A DNA stretch of 64,000 bases from Undaria pinnatifida (GCA_012845835.1 JABAKD010000026.1:248001-312000); one strand, 5' to 3'. Shown: positions 1 to 10,853, numbered from the stretch's first letter. Program-made: numbers and translations. Notes: generated from the letters alone by a model not told the origin.

Positions 1-1925
1 CACAGCAGTCAGATTTAGACCCCTCAAAAACGGTTTTCATAGTTTCCGCGCACAGATTGACTAATATCACCCTGTGCTCTCTGATACCTACACTGTACTT
101 GCAAGGCGAGTCACCGATCTATGTCCTTAATGAGGACAACACAATGTTGTCAACCCGTAATACACGCGATCGGAGTATCACACACAAGCTTGAGAAGATG
201 AGTTTCGACAAAATCTTTGATCTCACAGCTGGAGTGTACTTTTATATTATGTGTGACCTAAACCTCTTGAACCCCTCCCCCCCCCCCCCCCCCCCCCCCA
301 CCTTTTTTCTTTTTTTTTTTTCCGCTCCCATTCTTTGCTCAAACGCCCCACCTAACATCGAAATCTGCCAAAGTAATAAGCACTTCCACGCACGTGATAT
401 CACCTCATTATCTTTCTAGAGCCATCCATGCCGCTGCTGCAATTCGCCCCCACCCCCACCCCCTCCAACGCCCCCTCCTTCCCTACCATCCGCACCATGG
501 CCTAGACCTAGCACCACGCGTATAGCAAACTCCTACATTTATGCGACCTAACGATGGTGTTAAAAATAACCCTTTCGCCCCCCCCCCCCACCCCCCCCCC
601 CCCGTCACCCCCACCCCCACCCCCACCCCCTCAAACGCTCCGCCCTCTCTGCATTGGTTGTACGACTCACAGGATATACATGATAAACTGGTGCATTCTT
701 TACAAAACCGTCAGATTTATCCCTTAAAGGATTTATGGTTTCCACGCACAGATTGAGTTGCCCCCGCTCCCTCTTGATCAAACCCAGGCCCCCACGTCCT
801 TAAACGTTCCGCCCTCCCCTCACTGGTTATTCGACTTACAGGATTCACTTCCCTTCCACAGCAGTCAGATTTTGTCCCCCTCAAAAACGGGTTTTATAGT
901 TTCCGCGCACGGACCGACTAACATCACCCTATTGACCCTGATACCTACACTGTAGTTGCAAGGGGAGTCGCCGACCTATATCCTTGATGAGGACACACAA
1001 CCCGCAATACACGCGATCGGAGTATCACACACAGCTTGCAAAGATGAGTTTCGACAAAATCTTCGATCTCACAGCTGGAGTGTACTTTTATATTATGTGT
1101 GACCTAAACCTCTTGAACCCCTGCCCCCCCCCCACCTTTTTTCTTTTTTTTTTTCCGCTCCCTTTCTTTGCTCAAACGCCCCACCTAACATCGAAATCTG
1201 CCAGAGTAATAAGCACTTCCACGCACGTGATATCACCTCATTATCTTTCTAGAGCCATCCATGCCGCTGCTGCAATTCGCCCCCACCCCCACCCCCTCCA
1301 ACGCCCCCTCCTTCCCTGCCATCCGCACCATGGCTTAGACCTAGCACCACGCGTATAGCAAACTCCTACATTTATGCGACCTAACGATGGTGTTAAAAAT
1401 AACCCTTTCGCTCCCCCCCCCACCCCCCCCCCCCCCCCGTCACCCCCACCCCCACCCCCACCCCCTCGAACGCTCCGCCCTCTCTGCATTGGTTGTACGA
1501 CTCACAGGATATACATGATAAACTGGTGCATTCTTTACAAAACCGTCAGATTTATCCCTTAAAGGATTTATAGTTTCCACGCACAGATTGAGTTGCCCCC
1601 GCTCCCTCTTGATCAAACCCAGGCCCCCACGTCCTTAAAAGCTCCTCCCTCCTCTATCTGGTTATTCGACTTACAGGATTCACTTCCCTTCCACAGCAGT
1701 CAGATTTTGTCCCCCTCAAAAACGGGTTTTATAGTTTCCGCGCACGGACTGACTAACATCACCCTGTTGACCCTGATACCTACACTGTAGTTGCAAGGGG
1801 AGTCGCCGACCTATATCCTTGATGAGGACACACAACCCGTAATACGCGCGATCGGAGTATCACACACAGCTAGCAAAGATGAGTTTCGACAAAGTATTCG
1901 ATCTCACAGCTGGAGTGTATTTTTA
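1..1925 (+). repeat. Poly-C modular repeat, tandem units
   Basis: Two full units and part of a third follow head to tail, starting at 1, 857 and 1692 (periods 856 and 835). Each unit holds the module TCAGATTTTGTCCCCCTC followed by TTTATAGTTTCCGCGCAC, long C tracts (10-20 C, sometimes broken by A), and a conserved end with AGCTTGCAAAGATGAG and TCACAGCTGGAGTGTA. The same sequence recurs at 20.4-21.8, 46.4-47.2, 57.8-58.25 and 59.3 kb, so it is a dispersed family and not a local satellite. Short open frames over the C tracts (proline and glycine runs) are composition artefacts. No transposase is visible, so it is non-autonomous if mobile. Confidence 0.8.
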
Positions 1926-2133
1926 TTCTCAAAATATTATAAAAAATGAAAATACACTCCAACCAGCTGTGAGATCGAATATTTTGTCGAAACTCATCTT
2001 TGCAAGCTCTGTGTGATACTCCGATCGCGCGTATCATGGGTTGTGTTTCCTCATTAAGGATAAAGGTCGGCGACTCCCCTTGCAACTAACTGCAGTGCAG
2101 CTAACAGGGTCAACAGGGTGATGTTAGTCAGTA
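1747..2133. repeat. Large inverted repeat (two poly-C element ends, tail to tail)
   Basis: The left arm (about 1747-1925) reads from GACTAACATCACCCTGTTGA to the terminal CTGGAGTGTATTTTTATT. The right arm (about 1940-2133) is its reverse complement with scattered mismatches and small indels. Only about 15 AT-rich bases separate the arms. Two copies of the element end therefore meet tail to tail, and a cruciform of about 180 bp per arm is possible. Confidence 0.8.
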
Positions 2134-2139
2134 TGTTAT

Positions 2140-3045
2140 AAGATTGTTGGAGGGCAATGATATTATTATTAATAGTACTACTATTAATACTAGCGCTGGT
2201 CCTTGAGTTAAATAACCACCGTTCGTTGTTGTGAGCTTAGTTGGCTTCGTTTTTTGCAGAAGTAAATGGCAACAAAAGAACAACCTAACTGCTGAAATCG
2301 CCTATTATTATTAATAGCAGCGTGGGTGGGTACTAATCGACGCGAATCGACGATGGAGGGAAGAAAATGAATTGCTGAATTTTTCTCGCGACAAAAATCA
2401 GGGCAGGTACCGTAGTGGGGAGGGGGGAGGGGAGCCCGGTATATGACGCCGGATCCAAGTTATACTACTGGGAGGGCGAGAGTAATGCGAGCATCACAAT
2501 AAATGGGATGGGAAAAAGAAAGAAGTGAAGTGTATTACTGCTGCTTGCTGTAATAATATGATACCCAACCGAGCAATTTGCACCCATCGACTCCATCTGG
2601 ACTGACTGCTGTTGTATTACGCAATTGGTCCATGTACACAACTTCTCTAATCACACGCAACCGACATGGTCAGTCACCTTACTGGCCCTGGATGCGTGGT
2701 TGAGTAAAACTATCATCAGAAACGCACTCGTTTCGTCGCCAGACTAAAGGGTCAGTCGGCGTGTGTTCGGATTTATCTGATCGAAATCTGATGAATGAAG
2801 CTCGGAATCGGAAAACTGTGTCTATTAACAGTAGTTCATTGCTATGATTGTTGGTCTAAATCGAATTGTTGGCATTACCTTACATACTGTACGTGCAGAC
2901 TATGATTTTGTGTGTGGTTACTTTTTCCACTCTATACCAAGTATTGAATCAAACAATTCGAAGTTCTGCCCTGCCCTACCCGAAGCATGGGTGCCGGCGT
3001 ATGCCGACATCCATGCGGAGCCCTTGTATGTTTTATATTAGCTCC
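2140..3045 (+). mobile_element. Hairpin-ended repeat family, short copy
   Basis: The head (2290-2520, GACGCGAATCGACGATGG, then TACTACTGGGAGGGCGAGAG) matches 28555-28760 and 61010-61250. Positions 2440-2660 match 42900-43110, and 2665-3040 match 44637-45060. The right end carries an imperfect stem-loop around GCATGGGTGCCGGC, as in the copies at 29.56 and 45.0 kb. Compared with the 42.9-45.06 kb copy, this one lacks about 1.5 kb between the two matched parts, as an internal-deletion derivative would. Remnants of the reading frame seen at 44.6-44.9 kb are present here but broken by stops and a small deletion. Confidence 0.65.
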
Positions 3046-3139
3046 ATTCATTGCTGCTGTGAAGCGATTGTTGCTGCTGCACAATGTTGCTACTCTTCTG
3101 CTGTGTATAAATCACATACATATTTTGCAAGGTCATGTT

Positions 3140-3680
3140 TTGTAAGGTTTGTGGAATCCGGGTAAGGGTATGGGAATCTTACAGAACTTCCAGAAGTTAT
3201 GAGTACGGGTATGTGGAAGTGATACAGAACTCACAGAAGTTCCGGGTAATATGGCACGGGCGTACAGAACTCACAGTTCCGGGCGGGTACAAAGCATGCT
3301 GTACACGTACCCCGGGTGTTATGGGAAGGGTCGTACAAAACCCATAAAAATTCCGGGTACGGGTATGAAAGTCTTACAAAAGATCCAGAAGTTCCGGGTA
3401 TTGTGGCCCAGACGTACGTACAGAACTTACAGAAGTTCCGGGGGCAGGTATGAAATGCTGTTCCCGTACTTCGGGTTTTTGTGGCATTGATGTACAGAAC
3501 TTACAGAAGTTCCGGGTACAGGTATGAATATCCTACAGAACTTACAGAAGTTCCGGGTACGGGTAAAATCCCGGGTAAGTACCCGTAACTGACACAAGAT
3601 AACACACCCCAGTGATAATATTGTCATTGTGGGAATAAAAATATTATCACCGGGTGTGGTATCCTGTGGGGAAAGTGATA
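3140..3680 (+). repeat. 41-bp-unit array (GTAC/GGGTACGGG dialect)
   Basis: Degenerate units of about 41 bp are built on ACAGAACTTCCAGAAGTTCC followed by GGGTACGGGTATG. Examples lie near 3180, 3225, 3265, 3420, 3495 and 3535. The core GAACTTCCAGAAGTTC is palindromic except at its centre. Copies of the same element, some with flanking sequence, lie at 11.5-12.03 and 57.7-58.83 kb, and a sequence-shifted version lies at 59.5-59.8 kb. No coding capacity is visible. Confidence 0.75.
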
Positions 3681-3900
3681 TCTTGTGTACCCCGGGTTAT
3701 AAAGTGCAGCTCGCAGGGGGCCCAAGGCGGGGGTCATAAACCAGGGGGTGTGATAGGACGTCCGAACACCCACAAGGTGTGTTTGGGGGTGTGATAAATG
3801 AGGGGGGGTGATAAAAAGGGGGTATAATAGCACGTCCGAACACCCACAGGGTGTGTTTGGGGATGTGATAATAGCGGGTGTGATAACAGTTGAACCGCTG
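3640..3900 (+). repeat. GTGATAA-rich repeats with a 74-bp duplication
   Basis: The segment ACGTCCGAACACCCAC occurs at 3758 and 3832 (period 74). Each copy is followed by GTGTGTTTGGGG and TGTGATAA, and each contains a small inverted repeat (AACACCCAC against GGTGTGTTT). The wider region repeats TACCCCGGGT motifs that also flank the 41-bp arrays, so it is probably the outer part of the same repeat complex. Confidence 0.55.
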
Positions 3901-4383
3901 CTGCCGCACACTTGAAGGGGAGTAGTATGCCTGCAAGAACACTTGCAGCGGCCCCGCACTTCTGCTGTAGGAACCTACCTGTGATACCGGGTTGTGGTAA
4001 AACAAAGGGGCCCAACCTAGGTGACGAAACTCCTTGGCACATGACCTCGGCGATTACTCAACCCCCTCAACGCCAAGGAAAGTTTCCAACAAAATACGGG
4101 CTTGGATTGGAGCATAAAGTATATATATATTCGTACCTAAATCGAAGGTACCTCGTCCGATATGATACGAGGCGGTGGCTGCGCCATCCGTCCTGCCCTC
4201 ACACAAAAGTGGGCTGCTGCTACCAACCTCGCTATCGGTACGACCAAAAAAGAGGTACACAGAGACACCACGACCAAAAATCGGAGCAGCAAACTACAAA
4301 CCACAAATCTACACTACGATATCACCGGGGTGTGCTATCTTATGTACCCCGGGTGATAAATAGATGGCTGTGTAAAGGTATTA

Positions 4384-4735
4384 GTGGGGTATTAATCCGT
4401 TTGACCACTTGCAAAGGTTAACCAATAGCTTACCGAAACTAACCATTAAAACACTCCCCCCCCCTGAAACGGCGGGATACCAGGTCGGCCGGATATATAT
4501 ATACGGGCGGACCTGTCAATATCCAAGCGGTTTCATTTCCTGGGTTTACCGGGCAGAGGATTTTCCAAGTTCGACGTGTGGAAAGTCTGAAAAAGTCTAA
4601 TATGGTGGAGGTGGGATTTGAACCCACGGCCCAAAAAACCTTTGGTCTGTCGACGGCGCCATTTGTGAAGGAATTTGTGGGGTGCTAGTCCGTTTGACCA
4701 CTTGCGAAAGGTTAACCAATAGCTTACCCGAACTA
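4384..4735 (-). pseudogene. tRNA-like sequence (long-variable-arm type), degenerate
   Basis: On the minus strand, 4597-4625 reads as the 3' end of a tRNA: T-arm GTGGGTTCAAATCCCAC, then CTCCACC and ACCA. Upstream (about 4632-4646) is a variable-arm-like CCAAAGGTTTTTTGG, and further upstream (about 4700-4720) a D-arm/A-box-like CGCAAGTGGTCAAACGG. The presumed 5' acceptor (GGTTAAC) does not pair with the 3' one, and no clean anticodon stem is visible. The D-arm part is repeated at 4384-4441 without a 3' half. A functional tRNA is unlikely; a tRNA-derived repeat or a primer-site relic is more likely. Encoded CCA is unusual for a nuclear tRNA gene and favours a reverse-transcribed origin. Confidence 0.4.
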
Positions 4736-4739
4736 CTAA

Positions 4740-5339
4740 AAGCCTTGCAGCATTTAGCAGAAACGCCCAAAATTATCACCCGGGGTGTCGTATCCTGTGG
4801 GGGGTGTGATTTCTTATGTACGGGTGATATCTTGTGTCAGTTACGGTACACGGCCTCGGGGGAGGAGTTGGATCTGAAGTGGAGGATTCCATCGAGTTTG
4901 CATGGCATGCCCTCACTGGGCCAACGTCCCCGAGGCAATTAATCCATCGTAGATTTGAGATCATCGTAGCTTTGAGAGTTATCGACAGCCACCACCGAGG
5001 CGATAAATCGTCAACCTCAACGAGTGCCGACCGGGGCAACAGCTGCGCTCACGTCTACTACTACTACATACAGTGTCAGTTACGTTGTTCTGTAACAACA
5101 CAGATCGTGCCATACATAGCGTATCCCGGCTGTGGCGCCTCAAAAATTATATTGGCGGTCGCAAGCCGATTTTTTTCACTAGCTCGATAAGCCAAAAGTG
5201 CCACGACGAAGAAGCGGAGCCGCCGAAAACACAGAGAATAGTCCAAGACTTCGACGATAGAGAGCTCTGAATTCATCTCCTCGAAAAAAACCATTGACAA
5301 CACGCAACAATAATTTGTGGTTTCCCGATAGGAGGAAAA
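4740..5339. other. Intergenic, repeat remnants
   Basis: No gene is supported here. Positions 5190-5340 (GCCACGACGAAGAAGCGGAG and following, up to TGGTTTCCCGATAGGAGG) match 57525-57665 with small indels, so this is part of another dispersed repeat. The rest (4850-5180) shows no recognisable feature. Confidence 0.5.
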
Positions 5340-5437
5340 AAGCAGAATATTATCCAAGTATGATAAAATATGGGTTTTGTACGTACATAAGAAGTTTGAC
5401 CAATCAGATCAATGCGGTAATTCATAGTCGTATAAGC

Positions 5438-5472
<35 letters not shown>

Positions 5473-5873
5473 ACACTTTTACTTTCCAGTTTCTGGACAA
5501 GCCGTGGTCACAGGTGTCATCCATTCTCCTCCCCGGCTCTTGCCTTCAACTTTTATCGCGCATAGGGTTCAGCAACCCCACTGCTCGTCGATTGTTCATC
5601 GAGTGTCGCTAACTCATGCCCTCGCGCTTTCCGCATGTCAATTTGTGCACAAGTAAAAGTCCCAACAAATTTATACGAGTATGCACTCGGCGGGGCTCGA
5701 ACTCACGAAACTGACCTATACCAGGCTCGAGGATAACCCGATACGCCACCGGGGCGACCGGTCTAATTTGGGTACACCCGGCCCAGCTGTGTAGGCGACG
5801 ACCTGCACGCGGAGCGCGTAGGGGGGCAGAGTCAGAGCTACAGGTCCAAGGTGTGATACAGACTAGTTCAAGT
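5340..5873 (+). repeat. Left terminal repeat of the DIRS element, split by a SINE
   Basis: Positions 5340-5440 (AAGCAGAATATTATC to ATTCATAGTCGTAT) and 5766-5873 (GGGTACACCCGGCCCAGCTG to ACAGACTAGTTCAAGTT) together match the uninterrupted right repeat at 11142-11358. The second part has about six mismatches in 105 bp. Confidence 0.75.
5440..5763 (-). mobile_element. tRNA-derived SINE, full copy
   Basis: On the minus strand the head has a polymerase III A-box-like GTGGCGTATCGGGTT near 5745-5760 and a B-box-like GAGTTCGAGCC near 5692-5702. The body runs to CAGAAACTGGAAAGTAAAAG and ends in a run of 31 A (plus-strand T, 5440-5470). The body matches 47220-47500 and 49205-49515, both on the plus strand. 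It sits inside the left terminal repeat of the DIRS element, so it inserted after that element. I could not identify a clear target duplication. Confidence 0.75.
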
Positions 5874-5875
5874 TC

Positions 5876-6571
5876 GTGCACTCCCCGACGATGGAGGAGT
5901 GTAAGTCACCGGAGGCTGAAGCTCTCGTGGCTGCTGCTGTACGCGGTTCTAACCAGGCCGCCTCGGCTGCTGCGCGAGTCGAGGCAGAGGCTCATGATGC
6001 TGTCGCTGCTGTGCAAGCTGGGGTCGACGCTCGCCGTGCCGAAGCTCTGGCTGCTGGGCAAGCTGCGTCCGACGGTCGCCGTGCCTCAGCCGCTTCGGCT
6101 GCTGCTACTGCTGCGCCTGCCACCGCGGCACCATCTTTGCTCAGCCCCAGTCCCGCTGTGTCCGAGGCTGCGGGGGTAACATCGGCTGAAGTGCTGCACT
6201 GGCAAGGGCAGGTGTCTGGCGAGTTTGGTCGGACAGACGGAGACGTGTTCCGCCTCAAGTCGACGATGGATCAACTGCTCGCCTCCTTTGAAACCCTGCA
6301 GGATGCGGTGGCTGGTGGCGCGTCTAAAACCGAGAACGTCGAGGCCATGCTCCAGCAGTTCACAGAAAACTTTGCCGATCGGCAGCTGGCCCCGCGGGAC
6401 AGTGGGGACGCGCGGGAGCGCCACGTCCAAAAGTCGAAGTTAACTGACGACACTGCGCTATGGAAAAATTTGGCGTCGAGAAAACATCGGGTGCTCCGCG
6501 GGCGCATACCTCCCAGCATTGGCGACTCGGCGGCGGATATCCAGTCCTTCGTAGGCGAGCCGTCAACGTAA
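5876..6571 (+). CDS. Gag-like first ORF of the DIRS element
   Basis: This is an alanine-rich 231-codon frame starting MHSPTMEECKSPEAEALVAA. An Ala/Arg/Glu-rich helical stretch (residues 15-90) is followed by a Ser/Pro linker and a second helical part. No enzyme motif is visible. Its place directly after the terminal repeat and before the RT frames is where DIRS-type elements carry their gag-like protein. After the stop, other frames continue with similar composition (for example QLRAISDFDVRAYGP near 6590 and ELVNDDLRLWVNDFMRFSK near 6870), so the original ORF was probably longer and has been frameshifted. Confidence 0.5.
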   Translation: MHSPTMEECKSPEAEALVAAAVRGSNQAASAAARVEAEAHDAVAAVQAGVDARRAEALAAGQAASDGRRASAASAAATAAPATAAPSLLSPSPAVSEAAGVTSAEVLHWQGQVSGEFGRTDGDVFRLKSTMDQLLASFETLQDAVAGGASKTENVEAMLQQFTENFADRQLAPRDSGDARERHVQKSKLTDDTALWKNLASRKHRVLRGRIPPSIGDSAADIQSFVGEPST

Positions 6572-7145
6572 CGACGGCAGTGGCTACCCAGCTCCGCGCG
6601 ATCAGTGACTTTGACGTTCGTGCGTACGGGCCGCGCGCGGAAGGGATGGTCGACCACCGGCTTGTGGTCGCTGACCGCCTCGATTTCTTGCGCCAGGCTC
6701 TTGTGGCGGTCCTGTCTGTTGGGTATTCCTCGACAGCGACGGCGACCGCCATTGCCGGGAGGGAGTGGCAACGATCGATGCCGCCTTCATGTCAGCGTCT
6801 GCCGACCTCGCCGGCAGACCCTTAACAGTATTATCCTGCTCTCTGGCTCCGCGGCGCGGGCTGTAATGAGCGAGCTGGTAAACGACGATCTCCGCCTGTG
6901 GGTCAACGACTTCATGCGATTTTCCAAGCAAGTCCGTCCGCCGGTGGTGCCCCCTCCGTCCGACTTCACGTTTTCGATGCCGCCCGTGCCTTCGTTCAAG
7001 CGCACGAGCGCCTTTTGCTCTGGCGGGGGGGGCGTGCTCAAGCTCGTCGACGGATTGCACGTCCCCCGCGACAGTCAGGACGCGTCCCTCAAGAGGAAAC
7101 AACCCGGCCAACCCCGGTACACCACGGAAACAAATCGCTGCCCAG

Positions 7146-8840
7146 TGCCGGCAGTTTGATTCTCTGGGCAGATGCCGGTTCTCCAACTGTAAATTCATGC
7201 ATTCGGCTCCCTCGGCCGACGCCACTTCACCTGATGCTCTTCGCGAAAGTGGCAGTTCGGCGGCGACGGCTGGTGGGTCGAGGGCGTTGGCGCTGCGCTC
7301 AGAGCCCCGCGGTGGGTTCGGGGGTGGTAGTGGCGGCACTGGTTCTGGGTGAGGACACGGGCCCTTCCTGTCGGTTGGGCCAACACCTGGGGGGGCGGCT
7401 GCTGAGCTTGCCGTTGGTAGAGCGGCGACGGCGCCGGGGGCCAGAGGGGGAGCGGGTGCCCGGCCGGCCACCCAAGGCATCGGGGGGGGGCTGCGTGGGC
7501 GTGTGTTGGTAGCTCTGGCTGGCGATGGGGGTGTGTGGCGTGCTCGCGTGACGGTGGCTTCGGGCTCGGTCCCCTTCGAAGAGAAGGGTACTGTTTCTTG
7601 TGTGCGTGTGCGTGATTTGCCGGCTGACTTGCTGCGTGTACAAGGAGCGGTTGATGGCGTACGTTCGGGTGCCTTGCGATTCGTTGCGGTCGACGCTTGG
7701 TTGGATGCTCGGGCGGTCGTGGTGCAGTCGATGGCCGAGCAAGGCTCCGCGATCCTCGGTCATCTCGCCTCGGTAAGCTCCTCCCTCTTCAGACAGTGTC
7801 AGGGCAGCGTTGCCCTACTCACGTCCAACATCGGCCCCTCACTGTTTTCGCCGCATATTAACGTATCTACCGTACGGCGCTGGTTTGGATCCGTCAAACA
7901 ATTTCCCTCTATTTCCTTACTACTTCGCGTGTTGGCGCCAGGCGCACCAGTGGGGGTATCAGGAGGGGGGAATCTGACCGCTGAAATCGCTTATGGTAAT
8001 CACCCGGGAATCGCACAACACGACGTCGCGGCCCACAAACAGATTAACGACGACGTCGTGTACGGCCGCGCATTGGTATTTGATCTGCTTTCGCTGGAAC
8101 AAATTTGGGGCTTCGTATTTCACCGCTTAGCGTCGTTCTCAAACCCAAATTTCGGATTATTCACATTCTCACGTTTGCGCGCGCGGGAGGTCGGACCAGT
8201 GTTAACGGTGACACGAATTTTGATTCCGCGCCACTGTCCGAGCTCGGCCACGTGCATCGTGAGGTTTTCCTACGGGTAATGTTTTTGAGGCAGACCCACG
8301 GTAGTAGTGCTCGAATCCTCTTGTGCCGTGTGGGCGTCAGCGTTTTGACAGGTTTTGGTTGCCCCGGCAGGTGCCCCGGTTTTCGGTTACGTGTTCGTCG
8401 ATCGCGTCGTCGTGGATTTACTCTTGCAATTTGGGTGGTGTAGTAGCCAGGGGTTTTAGGGGTTGATGGCATCCACGTTCGAGCATGCTCACACCCACTC
8501 TACGTTTCAAGGCGCAGATGTTTCCCAACGAGGAGCTGCTGCCGTCGCGCACGTCGGAATTTCCCCGTCGCGGGGGGTTCCAGTTGTCTCTATCCCGAGT
8601 GATTGTGGGCCTGTTTCTGGCTCTGGTGGCAACGCCGGGAACTACTTCTTGGCGAGGTATTACGTAGACGATGGCATTCTCGTCGATTTGCAATGGCGGC
8701 TGGACGGTCACCATAATGCTTGCGCGCTGTCCAGTCGCTGGCATCGGACCATTTCGCTTGTTGGGCGAACGTGGTGTCTCTGATCCGCCCCTCCTGTCCT
8801 GTAGAAAAATCACTGACTAGGACACGTAACTGGAGGTGTT
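7146..8840 (+). pseudogene. DIRS-element CCCH knuckle and reverse transcriptase, frameshifted
   Basis: At 7146 the frame encodes CRQFDSLGRCRFSNCKFMH, a CX8CX4CX3H knuckle-like motif. A TGA near 7348 interrupts it, and the same frame resumes as an open stretch to 8279. RT similarity begins around 7975 (EIAYGNHPGIAQHDVAAHK), moves to another frame at about 8105 (PLSVVLKPKFRIIH), and reaches the catalytic RYYVDDGILVDLQW near 8655-8695. The segment that should hold the first catalytic aspartate (CRV.V, near 8325) is scrambled. At least three frame changes and one stop are needed to read through, so the gene is dead. The YVDD motif and the following RNase H are typical of the DIRS order. Confidence 0.7.
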
Positions 8841-9826
8841 GGGTTGGATCATTGACACGGAGGCGCTTGCGGTTACGTTGCCGTGCCACAAGCGCCTCAA
8901 GCTGCAAAATCTCCTTGCGGAGTTGTCCTCGTCTCGTACATCTGCTTCAGCGAGGCAGGTGTCACAGCTCGTTGGCTTCCTTACACATGTCTCCTTTGCT
9001 GTTCGTCCGGGGCGGTTTTTCGTCAACCGTTTGTTGGCTTCGGTGGGTATGTCGCGCATATATGCTGGAGCTGATTTTGGTTTTCCTACGGCCAACCCCG
9101 GGCGGCGCCTCGTCTTGGGACCCGAGTTTAAAGGGGACCTCGAGTTTTGGCGGTGGTTTGTTGAGGAGGAATTGGACACGCGCGGAGGAACCTTGTCGGG
9201 TCCGATGTATCATTTGCTTGAGCGCCCCTCCCAACGTACCCTGTTCTCGGAAGCATCCGAAACCGCTGTCGGGGGTTTCTGCGCTATACTGGAGATACGA
9301 TCTTGACGCTGGGGAACGACCTCGCTTTTGCGGGTCGAGCAAGTCAGTTGCAGGCGAGATAGATACATCGATTAACGTCCTCGAACTGTTAGGTATGGTC
9401 GTCTCCGTGTGGGTCCTCGTACTTCCGTGTGCCGAGCGCTCGGCCGCATTGGGGGACTGCGTGTTGTTGCGTGGCGACAACGAAGCAGCCGTAGAGTGGG
9501 TGCGGCGTTGTCGAGGTGGGAAGGAGCCGAGATCGGGCGCGTTGATGCGCCTCCTTGGTGTGCTCGAATTGTCCTCTGGTTGGCACTTTGACGCCAAACA
9601 CGTACGGGGTATTTTTAAAGTTGCCGCTGACGATATCTCACGCTGGGATCGCGCTTCCGTCCTCGTTAATCTGCGTGCTGTTCGACCGGAAATTCCGTGG
9701 CAGGAGCAGAATCTGGGGGCCGCGGGCATATCCCTGTGTACTTCGGTGTTGGCCTCGAACTCATGCGACACGCCATTGCGGCCTCGTCTGAACGCACTTA
9801 TCAGGGGCATTTTGGCTCATGGGTAG
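8836..9826 (+). pseudogene. DIRS-element RT thumb/RNase H
   Basis: Frame 8836-9306 reads LGWIIDTEALAVTLP, then ASARQVSQLVGFLTHVSFAV and RPGRFFVNRLLASVG, the connection region after the RT palm. Near 9290 the reading shifts to the frame ending at 9826, which carries the RNase H part: YWRYDLDAGERPRF, INVLELLGMVVSVWVL, LRGDNEAAVEWVRRCRGG and KVAADDISRWDR. The acidic residues of RNase H (E in INVLELL, D in RGDNEAA, D in ADDISR) are present. One frameshift separates the halves. Confidence 0.7.
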
Positions 9827-10853
9827 AATTTCGGGTGCGTTGTGGCTTGCCTGTGTTTCTCGACCGGTGCCGAGATGACATGGCCAACGATTGGCATGTG
9901 TTTGAGTACGTCGCGTACGCCTTTTCGACCAAGAAATTGCGGTCGGCAACTATTGAGAGCCATATGTCAGCGATCAAGTTTTCCCGCCGCATTTCGAGAG
10001 GTTTTGGGATGGACAAAACTCATCCCGTGATTGCTAACACCCTTAAAGGCGCTGCTCGTTGGAATGCTGACGTGGGCAACCAGGCAACCGTGCGGCGGCC
10101 TGTTTCGTGGGATGCGCTGCTCGCGGGCGAGAAGCTGATCCCCACGTGGCGTGCCGGGGGTCGTGTTTTGTGGCTTGCCCTGTGCGCTTCGTTCTGTCTC
10201 TTGACTCGCGCGTCAGAAATGTTTGCGGAAAACCGGTTACGAGTTCACGAGACTTATTGTTTGCGGCGTGCTGATCTTTCCTTATTTCGCTGAATATTCA
10301 GCTTACTGTTGCGCAGTGGTCAACCGCGGATCGTGTTGAGGTTCGGTTTCGCGGGTCGAAGGGTGAACAACTGCGGAAAGGGGCGGTTGTTACGCGTGTG
10401 CGAAAGAGGTCCGTCGATGCGCGTGGGGGAAGGTGGCGACGCCATCGATCTCATGATCGAAATGATCTCTTGTTACTTGTTTCTTCCCTCTTCGGCCCCC
10501 CGGTTGCGTTTGGCGCTGATGATGGCAGATGGTCCATGTGGACACAACATCAAGCGACGGCAGCTTTGCGGAAAGTGGCTGCGTTGGCGGGTGTGGGTGC
10601 GGAGGAGTACGCTTTGCACTCACTGAGGATTAGAGGCGCAACGCACTTGTCGGCGGGGGGTGCAACACCGGAGGTGTTGCAGCGTGAGGGCCGATGGGCG
10701 TCCGATGCTTACAAAACGTATGTTCGTAGTCACGGAAAGGACGCGAGTTGGGTGGCAAGCGTTATGGCCCAGGAAGGAATTAATGGTGGGGTCCAGCCGG
10801 GGCTGGGCGCAGAGTGGGGGCGAGTTAACCCACCCTTAGATCCGACTAGTTAG
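9697..10853 (+). pseudogene. Tyrosine recombinase of the DIRS element, one frameshift
   Basis: The N-terminal SAM-like half (9760-10293) reads SERTYQGHFGSWVEFRVRCG, and the first catalytic arginine lies in LLTRASEMFAENR near 10205. After a TGA at about 10292 the protein continues in another frame (ADRVEVRFRGSKGEQ), ending at 10853. It carries ALHSLRIRGATHLSAGG (the HxxR box, near 10617), GRWASDAYKTYVRSH (near 10690) and the tyrosine in KTYV. Overall this is the R...HxxR...W/H...Y pattern of the YR superfamily, which in DIRS-order elements integrates a circular DNA intermediate. Only one frame change breaks it, so it is the best preserved part of the element. Confidence 0.75.

Noticed and set aside
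57-756. Open frames with proline or glycine runs in the poly-C regions (also near 1241-1560, 20353-21669, 46288-46761)
   Set aside because: They are produced by long C/G tracts. They differ between copies of the same repeat and contain no domain.
3180-3560. GAACTTCCAGAAGTTC read as a heat-shock element array
   Set aside because: The spacing between GAA and TTC is one base instead of two in the head-to-head halves, so it does not fit the nGAAnnTTCn consensus, and no gene follows.
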